From Sanyastnella coralliicola (GTDB lineage Bacteria > Bacteroidota > Bacteroidia > Flavobacteriales_D > Sanyastnellaceae), in the NCBI RefSeq assembly GCF_030845195.1, contig NZ_CP132543.1:2249501-2313500 (forward strand): DNA of 64,000 bases. Reading direction: 5' to 3'. Each line of letters begins with the position of its first letter. Position 1 is the first letter of the stretch. This document shows, one piece after another, positions 35,777-42,628 of this stretch. The position numbers were made by a program, and so were the translations under genes. The notes below the pieces were generated by a model. That model made no database searches. It was not told the DNA's origin and saw only the letters and a program-made list of their open reading frames with translations.

Positions 35777-36313
35777 ATGTCGATTTACCAGCGCCTAGCG
35801 AAGATTAGTACGAAGATCATACCTCAAAAGAAGATGTTTAAACATGGGTTCAACCTCTCTCCCATGTATAGAAGATCTACGGCTCGTGTGATTGACGTTT
35901 CTGATGATCTGCATGAAGTGCGCGTTAAATTGAAGATCAGCTGGAAGAACCGCAACTACGTGAATTCTATCTTCGGTGGTAGTATGTTCTCAGCGGTTGA
36001 CCCCATTCCAATGGTTCAACTCATCAACATTCTCGGGCCTGATTATGTGGTTTGGGATAAGTCTGCTGAAGTCAGATTTAAACGACCGGCCAAAGAGCAT
36101 CTCTACGCGCAATTCACTTACACCGAAGAGGAAGTAGCAGATATCAAGCGGCAAGTAGCCGCGCATCAAGAAATTGAGATTCATAAACTAACGGCCTTAA
36201 CCAATCACCAAGGCGACACCGTTTTCTGTGAGGTAAATAAGTTGATTTACGTAGCTGATAAATCATTCTATCGCGAAAAGCGCAAACGGAAGACTGAGAA
36301 AAATCATGGCTAG
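35777..36313 (+). CDS. DUF4442 (hotdog-fold, thioesterase-like) protein
   Basis: 178 residues, no signal. Matches the DUF4442/YiiD-C type of hotdog proteins: SPMYRRSTARVIDVSDDLHEVRVKLK, then NYVNSIFGGSMFSAVDPIPMVQL at the start of the central helix, and SAEVRFKRPAKEHLYAQF after it. Hotdog enzymes often hydrolyse acyl-CoA thioesters. The central helix has the Gly-Gly and Asp positions usual for the family, but the substrate and even activity are unproven. A basic KRKRKTEKNHG-like C-terminus is present. Not in an obvious operon. Confidence 0.8.
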   Translation: MSIYQRLAKISTKIIPQKKMFKHGFNLSPMYRRSTARVIDVSDDLHEVRVKLKISWKNRNYVNSIFGGSMFSAVDPIPMVQLINILGPDYVVWDKSAEVRFKRPAKEHLYAQFTYTEEEVADIKRQVAAHQEIEIHKLTALTNHQGDTVFCEVNKLIYVADKSFYREKRKRKTEKNHG

Positions 36314-36397
36314 GTATTTGATGATGGGGAGGTGTTAAAATCAAACAAAGACATAACTTTCAACACTGGTTATACGTCACCCTTGAAACCAACCATC

Positions 36398-37006
36398 ATG
36401 AAAAAGATTCTCAGCTTTTTTGCCGCCGTTCTATTGCTCGCTTCTTGTGTTGTCGAGAACGATATCTACTTCGACAAGGACTTCTCTGGTTATTCGGAAA
36501 CGAAGCTTGATCTGTCTACCCTTTTCACCGCTATGGCAGAATTAGAGGGTGATACTGTTTACACAACTCAAGCTGATAAAGACCAAGCAGTGCGCAAGTT
36601 CATGATCGAATTCATGGAGGATAGCGATGAGCTATTCACTGAAATCGAGAAAGAAGTGGGCAAAGACAACTTCACTTTCACGGTAGACACGCTGAATTTG
36701 AAATTGAACATGAAGATCACCTTTGATGATTTAGAGTCACTGAATACCATCATGGCCAATAGCTATGACCCCGAAGAAGGCAACATGCCTGAATCATTTG
36801 TTTCGAAAGACGGCAAGACCCTACGGATGTGGGTTCGTCAAGGGGAAGCCGGTGAAAAAGAACTGCTTCGTGAGATCAACACGTTACACTTCAAGCATAA
36901 AATCAAGAGCTGCAACCTCGATGTAGCAAAGGTTTCAGACCACACGATCACCTACGACACCGGAGATGTGAAAGAAGGGATGATGATGGAGATTGTGCTG
37001 AAGTAA
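36398..37006 (+). CDS. Hypothetical lipoprotein
   Basis: 202 residues. A lipobox (LLLASC) puts the acylated Cys at position 17. I use the ATG at 36398; the frame extends upstream to 36332, but those residues would bury the signal peptide. The mature protein has an acidic, helix-rich region (DQAVRKFMIEFMEDSDELFTEIEKEVG) and a beta-rich C-terminal half. I recognise no family. It ends back to back with the next gene: its TAA (37004-37006) directly abuts the convergent TAA at 37007, so the two transcripts must share or overlap terminators. Confidence 0.65.
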   Translation: MKKILSFFAAVLLLASCVVENDIYFDKDFSGYSETKLDLSTLFTAMAELEGDTVYTTQADKDQAVRKFMIEFMEDSDELFTEIEKEVGKDNFTFTVDTLNLKLNMKITFDDLESLNTIMANSYDPEEGNMPESFVSKDGKTLRMWVRQGEAGEKELLREINTLHFKHKIKSCNLDVAKVSDHTITYDTGDVKEGMMMEIVLK

Positions 37007-37435
37007 TTACGGACATTGCAACTCTGGCTGCAGCGCATTCTTTTCTGGATCGTGAATCGCGATTTTGACTATCACACATTCTCCTTCGTGGAACATGCCC
37101 GTTAAACGGTCAGAAATGAACTTACCTTCATAGGTTTGTCCTTCGTATTCAAATTGATAATACACGCGAAGGAAATAGCCTCCTCCATGCCTCGTCCAAG
37201 TGGTCCTGTCTACTACTGCATGAACAATTCTTGTTTCCCGTCCAATAAATTGAAGCTCACCACTGTCTTGGAGTCTCCAAGCAACAAAGGGGCCCAATAA
37301 AATCACCGTCGCAACTAGGAATTGCAACACCCTAGTTCTTGTTTCTTTACGATGTCTCTGTTGATAGCGATCCCGCCATTCAAGGTAACGCTCCAATTCT
37401 TCATCATGTGGTTTTCCTTTAGGATCGGATTCCAT
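37007..37435 (-). CDS. Hypothetical single-pass membrane protein
   Basis: 142 residues. A charged N-terminal cytoplasmic stretch (1-38, very rich in Arg, Glu and Lys) is followed by one membrane helix (about 39-56) and a C-terminal extracytoplasmic domain of beta strands (YFLRVYYQFEYEGQTYEGKFISDRL) reminiscent of DUF3592-type domains. Function unknown. Tail to tail with the lipoprotein gene with no bases between the stops. Confidence 0.55.
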   Translation of the reverse strand: MESDPKGKPHDEELERYLEWRDRYQQRHRKETRTRVLQFLVATVILLGPFVAWRLQDSGELQFIGRETRIVHAVVDRTTWTRHGGGYFLRVYYQFEYEGQTYEGKFISDRLTGMFHEGECVIVKIAIHDPEKNALQPELQCP

Positions 37436-37480
37436 TTGATTACATCCAGTTTCGGTACGATAGTTGTTTAAATGTACAAC

Positions 37481-37771
37481 ATGCGAAGTACCCTGTTTAT
37501 CATCTGTCTTTCTTTTCTCTTTACCTCATGTGATTTCATGTGCGCCTACGGAGATCTTGTGGTTGAAAATCACACCGATTGCACCTTTTACATATACTCC
37601 GGTGATGATTACCTGGGTTCTATAGACGCCTACGAATCTGACTCGTATTACATCACCACCGGCACACATCACATTCGTGCAGAGGAATCTGGACTATTCG
37701 GAAGCGAACACTACTACAACGTTGACGTGACTTGTTTCAGTGAATCTATCATCAATTTAGACTCACATTAG
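37481..37771 (+). CDS. Small hypothetical lipoprotein
   Basis: 96 residues, lipobox FLFTSC at about 12-17. The mature part, GDLVVENHTDCTFYIYSGDDYLGSI, is a short beta domain like those that bind or present a peptide on the cell surface, with several Tyr, Asp and Ser residues and two further cysteines (possible disulfide). Start taken at 37481; an in-frame ATG at 37472 adds three residues. No family recognised. The TPR lipoprotein follows in the same direction 38 bp later. Confidence 0.6.
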   Translation: MRSTLFIICLSFLFTSCDFMCAYGDLVVENHTDCTFYIYSGDDYLGSIDAYESDSYYITTGTHHIRAEESGLFGSEHYYNVDVTCFSESIINLDSH

Positions 37772-37809
37772 TCAGTTTTTGATTGATGCTCAATTGCGAT
37801 CTTCGCAAC

Positions 37810-38418
37810 ATGAGAAACATCTTTCTTCTTGTCTTAGCGACTCTATTTTTCGCCTGCGGCGGAACCGAATCCAACGACAAACCATCGTACCACCCTGATG
37901 CTATGTCGCTTCAAATTGAGGCCATGAAGGTGTATCACCGTAAGCCCGATAGCGCGCTCGCTGTGCTCGACAAGGCCATCCAAATGGACGAATCTTACTA
38001 CCTGGCTTATAACTCAAAAGCCTTGGTTTATATAACGAAGCAAGAATATGATCGCGCTATCGCGGAATTGTATAAATCGTTGAGATGGAATGACTCCCAG
38101 GCCGAAGTTCACCTTCAACTTGGCGTTCTCCATGACGAAGTAGGTGCCGCAGAACCGGCGCAAGACGCCTATCAAGAAGCACTCGCACTCTTCGACATGC
38201 GCATCGCCGAAGGAAGCGACTTCATTCTCCAAGATCGAACCAACCGAGCCGTCTCACTAATCATGACCGGACAAGAAGAAAAAGGAGTCTCCTTACTTCA
38301 GAGTCTACATAACGAGAACGGTAAAGACCCCTTACTCACCAAAATCATGAGCGAAGTGTCTGACTCTACTCCACTGACGAAGGCTTACTTAGTGGAGCTG
38401 TTGTTCTTAGATAATTAG
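37810..38418 (+). CDS. TPR-repeat lipoprotein
   Basis: 202 residues. Lipobox LFFAC (Cys about 14). Residues about 35-130 contain three TPR-like helical pairs (KPDSALAVLDKAIQMDESYYLAYNSKALVYITKQEYDRAI is the clearest region), so it likely holds a protein partner in the periplasm or at the membrane face. I use the ATG at 37810 rather than 37783 because the signal peptide starts MRNIFLLVLATLFF. The partner is unknown. Heptad array 10 begins 8 bp after its stop. Confidence 0.75.
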   Translation: MRNIFLLVLATLFFACGGTESNDKPSYHPDAMSLQIEAMKVYHRKPDSALAVLDKAIQMDESYYLAYNSKALVYITKQEYDRAIAELYKSLRWNDSQAEVHLQLGVLHDEVGAAEPAQDAYQEALALFDMRIAEGSDFILQDRTNRAVSLIMTGQEEKGVSLLQSLHNENGKDPLLTKIMSEVSDSTPLTKAYLVELLFLDN

Positions 38419-38426
38419 GGGTGACT

Positions 38427-38689
38427 TATTCCGGCGTCCGGCGTCCGGCGTCCGAAAAAACTAAATCACCGCATTCCGCGATCCTTATCCCGGCGTCCGG
38501 CGTCCGAAAAAGCTAAATCACCGCATTCCGCGATCCGCGATCCTTATCCCGGAGTCCGGCGTCCGGCGTCCGGCGTCCGAAAAAAACAAATCACCGCATT
38601 CCACAATCCGCGATCCTTATTCCGGCGTCCGGCATCCGGCCTCCGAAAAAGCTAAATCACCGCATTCCGCAATCCGCGTTCCGCATTCC
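38427..38689. repeat. Heptad repeat array 10: four composite units
   Basis: Fills the 314-bp gap before the PEGA gene. Four tandem units start near 38427, 38485, 38543 and 38617. Each has the same order: TTATTCC or TTATCCC, then GGCGTCC-type 7-mers (3, 2, 4 and 3 copies), an A run, AAATCACCGCATTCC, and CCGCGAT-type 7-mers (1, 2, 2 and 3 copies, counting variants). Units differ mainly in the copy number of the 7-mers, which points to slippage plus whole-unit duplication. About 40 nt of unique sequence remains before the next gene. Confidence 0.9.
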
Positions 38690-38732
38690 ATTTTGGTACA
38701 AGAATTGCTTAATTTTATCCAAACACTTTGTC

Positions 38733-39227
38733 ATGCACAGAACGGCCCGTTTCCTATATATCCTACTGGTTGCCATCACCTTGGCTTCATGTTCTAGCAA
38801 GACAATGATTACCTCTTCTCCGAGTGGAGCGAAGCTCTACGTTGATGGAAACATGGTAGGCAAGACGCCCTACAAACACCGAGACGCCAAGGCTTCCTTC
38901 AGCAAGACATTCATTCGAATGGAAATGCCTGGTTATGAGACCTTGAATGCCGAAATTGTCAAAGACGATGACGTGCACGTAGGAGCGGTGATTGGAGGCT
39001 TCTTCTTTCTTATCCCTTGGATTTGGGCGCTCGAATATGATAGCAACTATCACTACGAACTTCAGCCGGTGAGTCCTGACCATCCGGAATGGGAGCTGCA
39101 GCAGGCGAATCGTCCGAAATCAAAGGTGGAGCGACTCATCGAGTTAAAAGCACTTCTAGACCAAGGAATCCTGACGCAGGAAGAGTTCGAAAAGGAGAAG
39201 AAGAAGATTCTCGAAGAAGACGATTAA
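38733..39227 (+). CDS. PEGA-SHOCT lipoprotein
   Basis: 164 residues. Lipobox TLASC (Cys about 20). A PEGA domain (PF08308, about 27-75: SSPSGAKLYVDGNMVGKTPYKH, then a conserved Tyr in MPGYETL) leads into a hydrophobic segment with GGFFFLIPWIWALEY, probably a membrane hairpin. The C-terminal 30 residues (VERLIELKALLDQGILTQEEFEKEKKKIL) are a SHOCT motif (PF09851), a short helix pair often at the ends of membrane proteins. It is probably an envelope-stress or wall-associated component; the ligand is unknown. This domain order is common in Bacteroidota. Confidence 0.8.
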   Translation: MHRTARFLYILLVAITLASCSSKTMITSSPSGAKLYVDGNMVGKTPYKHRDAKASFSKTFIRMEMPGYETLNAEIVKDDDVHVGAVIGGFFFLIPWIWALEYDSNYHYELQPVSPDHPEWELQQANRPKSKVERLIELKALLDQGILTQEEFEKEKKKILEEDD

Positions 39228-39239
39228 CATCCTATCCTA

Positions 39240-39252
39240 TTCCGCGCTAGCG
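39240..39252 (+). repeat. Dispersed 13-mer TTCCGCGCTAGCG (intergenic copy)
   Basis: Exact copy lying between the PEGA-SHOCT and aspartylglucosaminidase genes, same orientation as the other copies. Confidence 0.8.
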
Positions 39253-39272
39253 AAAAGAAACACAGGAATGCT

Positions 39273-39280
39273 TACATTTC
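39273..39280 (+). promoter_or_regulatory. -7-like element of the aspartylglucosaminidase gene
   Basis: TACATTTC, seven of eight matches to TAnnTTTG, ends 4 nt before the ATG. It would give a leaderless or nearly leaderless transcript. Confidence 0.3.
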
Positions 39281-39284
39281 AAGC

Positions 39285-40256
39285 ATGTCGAATAGAAGAT
39301 CATTCCTGAAACGTTCGGGCGCTGCATTGGCCGGTCTAAGCCTCGCCCCTCTTGTTAAAGCTCAGCCCATTAAGAAAGACCCTGTTCCTTATAAAAAGGG
39401 ACTGGTTATCAGTACTTGGTGGCATGGATTAGCTGCAAATGATGAGGCACATAAGATCATCGCCAATGGCGGAACCGCGGTAGACGCAGCGGAAATGGGC
39501 GTGCGCATTACCGAGGCTGATGCTACCGGACAAAGCGTGGGAGTTGGTGGATTGCCTGATCGCGATGGAAATGTCACCCTTGACGCGTGCATCATGGATT
39601 CTAAAGGCAATGCTGGTTCGGTATGCTTTCTTCAAGATATTCTACACCCTGTATCTGTCGCTCGAAAAGTGATGGATGATACGCCACACGTCATGTTAGC
39701 CGGCGAAGGCGCACGTCGATTCGCATTGGATAATGGCTTTGAAAAGACCAACCTCCTCACTCCAGAATCTGAAAAGGCATGGAAGGAATGGCTGAAGGAG
39801 AAAGAGTACAAGCCTATTATTAACATTGAGAATCACGACACAATCGGTCTTCTTTCAATGGATCAAGCTGGAGACATTGCTGGAGCATGCACCACAAGTG
39901 GGTTGGCTTATAAAATGCACGGACGCGTTGGTGATAGTCCTATCATTGGAGCCGGACTATTCGTTGACAATGAAGTAGGTGGTGCTACTGCCACAGGTCT
40001 TGGTGAATTGGTGCTTCGCACCTTGGGTTCATTCTTGATTGTTGAATTAATGCGTCAAGGTGCTTCTCCTCAAGAAGCATGTGAAGAGGGTGTTCGTCGC
40101 ATCGCCAAGCGTAACAATGTGAAGGATATGCAGGTTGGATACCTCGCTGTGAATAAGGCAGGTGAAGTGGGGGCATACGCTATACACCCCGGTTTCAATT
40201 ACGCGTTACATCGCGATGGACGCAACGAGATGATCGATGCGAAATCTATGCTGTAA
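39285..40256 (+). CDS. Aspartylglucosaminidase (N4-(beta-GlcNAc)-L-asparaginase), Ntn hydrolase
   Basis: 323 residues. An N-terminal Tat-like signal (RRSFLKR followed by AALAGLSLAPLVKA) suggests export folded. The Ntn-hydrolase core has the self-cleavage site HDT (Thr 186 becomes the nucleophile) in NHDTIGLLSMDQ, then the substrate-binding HGRVGDSPIIGAGLFVD and GGATATGLGE, all diagnostic of glycosylasparaginase rather than plant-type asparaginase. The enzyme cuts the GlcNAc-Asn bond of N-glycans, so it would help use glycoproteins. It is processed into alpha and beta chains. Its last 11 bp overlap the convergent small gene. No glycan-uptake genes are adjacent. Confidence 0.92.
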   Translation: MSNRRSFLKRSGAALAGLSLAPLVKAQPIKKDPVPYKKGLVISTWWHGLAANDEAHKIIANGGTAVDAAEMGVRITEADATGQSVGVGGLPDRDGNVTLDACIMDSKGNAGSVCFLQDILHPVSVARKVMDDTPHVMLAGEGARRFALDNGFEKTNLLTPESEKAWKEWLKEKEYKPIINIENHDTIGLLSMDQAGDIAGACTTSGLAYKMHGRVGDSPIIGAGLFVDNEVGGATATGLGELVLRTLGSFLIVELMRQGASPQEACEEGVRRIAKRNNVKDMQVGYLAVNKAGEVGAYAIHPGFNYALHRDGRNEMIDAKSML

Positions 40257-40569
40257 ACCCGAGGGCTCCGTGCACCTCGCTTAAGATGGTTGCTGGTCCT
40301 CCGTAGTGCTCTACAACACGTACTTCAGGCTTGTGTGATTGAATATATTCGATGTACGCTAGACGGCTATGTGGTTCAATACCACCACCGATCAGTAACA
40401 GATCAAAATCTTCTTCGCGTAGCATCCGCATGATCCTTTCCGGATCAGAAGAACCGAGTGTCCCGAATTTGGCCAGTTTAAGAATGCCTTCGAGTTTCTC
40501 GATAATGTAGTCATGCTTCCCTACGATCATGACTCTTTTCGTTAGTTCAGATGTTTGATTTTCGCTCAT
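40246..40569 (-). CDS. Degenerate receiver-like protein
   Basis: 107 residues, starting at the ATG at 40569 rather than a GTG three codons upstream. The pattern alternates strands and helices as in a response-regulator receiver: RVMIVGKHDYIIEKLEGIL, then DFDLLLIGGGI, where the phosphoacceptor Asp should follow, and RVVEHYGGPATILSEV near the Lys strand. The phosphoacceptor strand ends in GGG and no DD pair is visible at the N-terminus, so it cannot be phosphorylated in the usual way. It may be a pseudo-receiver protein-interaction domain. Convergent overlap of 11 bp with the glucosaminidase gene. Confidence 0.6.
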   Translation of the reverse strand: MSENQTSELTKRVMIVGKHDYIIEKLEGILKLAKFGTLGSSDPERIMRMLREEDFDLLLIGGGIEPHSRLAYIEYIQSHKPEVRVVEHYGGPATILSEVHGALGFTA

Positions 40570-40681
40570 AGTCTCCACTTGTCGCTCTAATCTAAGACCA
40601 AAAGTTGAGCACTTTCACCTCCTTCGACAAGAACAATTCCACACATTATTAACAGACAAATCTTTCAACGATTGTGCGGAA

Positions 40682-40715
40682 TTGACCTTTTTCAGGGAAG
40701 CATTTGGTAGGTTTG
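40682..40715 (+). promoter_or_regulatory. Promoter of the UbiA-family gene
   Basis: TTG at 40682-40684 as a -33 element and TAGGTTTG at 40708-40715 as an exact -7 element, 23 bp apart. The -7 element ends 4 nt before the ATG at 40720, so the transcript is predicted to be leaderless. Confidence 0.5.
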
Positions 40716-40719
40716 CGGT

Positions 40720-41694
40720 ATGAATTCCACCCTGGGTTTCATAAAGCTACTTCGTCCGGTCAATTTGCTCATCATTGTTTTCACGATGTATGCGATGCGC
40801 TGGGGCGTACTTCACGCGATTGCTGATCACCATGGATTGGTCCAAGGCTTCCTTCTCGAAGAATGGAAATTTGGCCTGATGGTATTAGTGATGGTGCTGC
40901 TCGCGGCTGCGGGAAATATGATCAACGACTATTTCGATTTGAAAGTTGATCGCGTCAATAAGCCAGAGAAAGTCATTGTTGGTCGCGTGGTGAAGCGCCG
41001 TGTGGTGATGGCCGGTCATCATGCTTTCAACGTACTCGCCACATTGATTACCGTTTGGTTGGCTTGGGACCAAAACGACTGGCGATTGATTCTTTTTCCA
41101 GTGACCATGGCGGCCTTGTTGTGGTTCTATTCCCTCCTCTTCAAAAAGCAGGTTTGGATCGGCAATTTTGTAGTCTCGCTTTTGGTGGCGGTAGTTCCTG
41201 TTTGGGCTGGTTTCATTGAAGTTCCGAAGTTGGCGCATGCTTTCACCCTCACGGGTGGGAACGGCAATGCCTTCTCCTTTGACTCATGGCAGTGGTTAAT
41301 AGGATATGCTGGTTTCGCTTTCTGGACCACTATGATCAGAGAAGCTCAAAAAGACATTGAGGATACAGAAGGAGATAAAGCCGGAGGATTTACGACCATC
41401 CCTATCGCTTGGGGCGAAAAAGGTGCTAAGCGATACATCATCGGACTATTTACAGTGCTTTTTGTCGCCATTGCCATTACACTCTGGGCTATTCGAGGCT
41501 ATGTTCCAAACGAAACAAGCTTCTTCATTTTTGCGGCGATGGTCGTTGCCGCCATCTTTATTCCTGCCCTCGTAAGTCTGCGTTTTACATGGATTGCTCG
41601 CAAAAAAGCTCATTATGGCGTAGCAAGTAAATGGTCAAAGATTCTAATGGCCGGTGGATTGATCATTGGAGCATTGATGCCACTCTGGCTTTAA
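40720..41694 (+). CDS. UbiA-family prenyltransferase
   Basis: 324 residues, about eight or nine membrane helices. The first Asp-rich motif, NDYFDLKVDRVNKP (near residue 68), and the second, DIEDTEGDKAGGFTTIP (about 213), bind the prenyl diphosphate through Mg2+. Bacteroidota members with this length and motif are usually called geranylgeranylglycerol-phosphate geranylgeranyltransferases. That reaction is known in archaea but uncertain here; menaquinone or haem prenylation are alternatives. The usual menaquinone genes are absent. A hairpin and TTAACA boxes follow its stop, before the phosphoesterase gene. Confidence 0.8.
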   Translation: MNSTLGFIKLLRPVNLLIIVFTMYAMRWGVLHAIADHHGLVQGFLLEEWKFGLMVLVMVLLAAAGNMINDYFDLKVDRVNKPEKVIVGRVVKRRVVMAGHHAFNVLATLITVWLAWDQNDWRLILFPVTMAALLWFYSLLFKKQVWIGNFVVSLLVAVVPVWAGFIEVPKLAHAFTLTGGNGNAFSFDSWQWLIGYAGFAFWTTMIREAQKDIEDTEGDKAGGFTTIPIAWGEKGAKRYIIGLFTVLFVAIAITLWAIRGYVPNETSFFIFAAMVVAAIFIPALVSLRFTWIARKKAHYGVASKWSKILMAGGLIIGALMPLWL

Positions 41695-41699
41695 TACAG

Positions 41700-41738
41700 T
41701 TAACACCTGATTCACAGGTGCTTAACATTCTGCTCACT
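41700..41738 (+). promoter_or_regulatory. 11-bp-phased TTAACA boxes upstream of the phosphoesterase gene
   Basis: TTAACA at 41700, TTCACA at 41711, TTAACA at 41722 and the weak CTCACT at 41733, exactly 11 bp apart. This arrangement resembles PhoP/PhoB boxes. The same bases also form a hairpin (CACCTG with CAGGTG, 41704-41709/41715-41720) that could be the UbiA gene's terminator, though no T run follows. Confidence 0.4.
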
Positions 41739-41824
41739 ACTGCTCAAATCAATTAAGATTCACATAATTCAAGGGTAACTCCCAACACAATTTGACGCGC
41801 TTATTTTGAAGTAAACCTTCGGAC

Positions 41825-42622
41825 ATGAAGCGTAATGTGGACATCTTGGTCTTGAGTGACCTACACCTTGGAACATTCGGATGCAAAGCTCGAGAGCTCA
41901 ATCGCTATCTCAGTTCTGTTGAACCTGAAATGGTGATTCTTAACGGAGACATCTTCGATATGTGGAATTTCAAGAAGCGCTACTTCCCAGAGACCCACAT
42001 GCGGATCGTGAAGCAGATCATCCGATTTTCAGAAAAGGTTCCGGTATACTACATCACAGGAAACCACGATGAGGCATTACGCAGATATGCTGAATTTTCG
42101 ATTGGGAATCTCCACCTGGTGAATCAACTTGAATTACGCATCGAAGGCAAGAAGTACTGGTTCTTTCATGGAGATATTTTCGACGCTTCCATGCAGTACG
42201 CAAAGTGGCTGGCTAAACTAGGTGGTTGGGGTTACGACCTCTTGATTGCGACAAACAACATAGTCAACGCAGTGCTTCAGCTATTCGGTCGTCCGAGAAT
42301 GTCGTTTTCTAAACGTATTAAGAACAGTGTGAAGAAAGCGGTCAAATACATCAGCGATTTTGAGACTACTGCAGCTGAGATTGCCATTGAAAATGATTTC
42401 GACTTCGTTGTTTGCGGCCACATTCATCAACCGCAACGCCGAACCATTGAACTCGATGGGAAAGCGGTCAACTACATGAACTCAGGAGATTGGATAGAAA
42501 ACCTCAGTGCGCTAGAATTCGTTGATGGGGAATGGAATCTCTATGCCTACGAGTCGGAAGAGTTTGCCGAGCAAGAGATTATTGATCGTTGGTCGTCGTT
42601 ATTGAAGCGAGTTCCTGCATAA
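41825..42622 (+). CDS. LpxH-like metallophosphoesterase (UDP-2,3-diacylglucosamine diphosphatase family)
   Basis: 265 residues, calcineurin-like phosphoesterase. Metal-binding motifs in order: SDLHLG (residue 11), NGDIFD, TGNHDE, HGDIFD and GHIHQP (about residue 199). The arrangement fits the UDP-2,3-diacylglucosamine diphosphatase group that makes lipid X in lipid A synthesis; its helical insert carries WLAKLGGWGYD and RPRMSFSKRIK, which are typical of the Bacteroidota type. It is probably a peripheral inner-membrane enzyme. The exact substrate is not proven. Preceded by three TTAACA-like boxes and no near upstream gene. Tail to tail with the degenerate phosphatase gene 6 bp away. Confidence 0.85.
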   Translation: MKRNVDILVLSDLHLGTFGCKARELNRYLSSVEPEMVILNGDIFDMWNFKKRYFPETHMRIVKQIIRFSEKVPVYYITGNHDEALRRYAEFSIGNLHLVNQLELRIEGKKYWFFHGDIFDASMQYAKWLAKLGGWGYDLLIATNNIVNAVLQLFGRPRMSFSKRIKNSVKKAVKYISDFETTAAEIAIENDFDFVVCGHIHQPQRRTIELDGKAVNYMNSGDWIENLSALEFVDGEWNLYAYESEEFAEQEIIDRWSSLLKRVPA

Positions 42623-42628
42623 CGAGAG

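Noticed and set aside
38427-38689. Possible CRISPR array
   Set aside because: The units are tandem with no unique spacers, differ in word copy number and have no cas genes nearby; the 7-nt period is the real structure.
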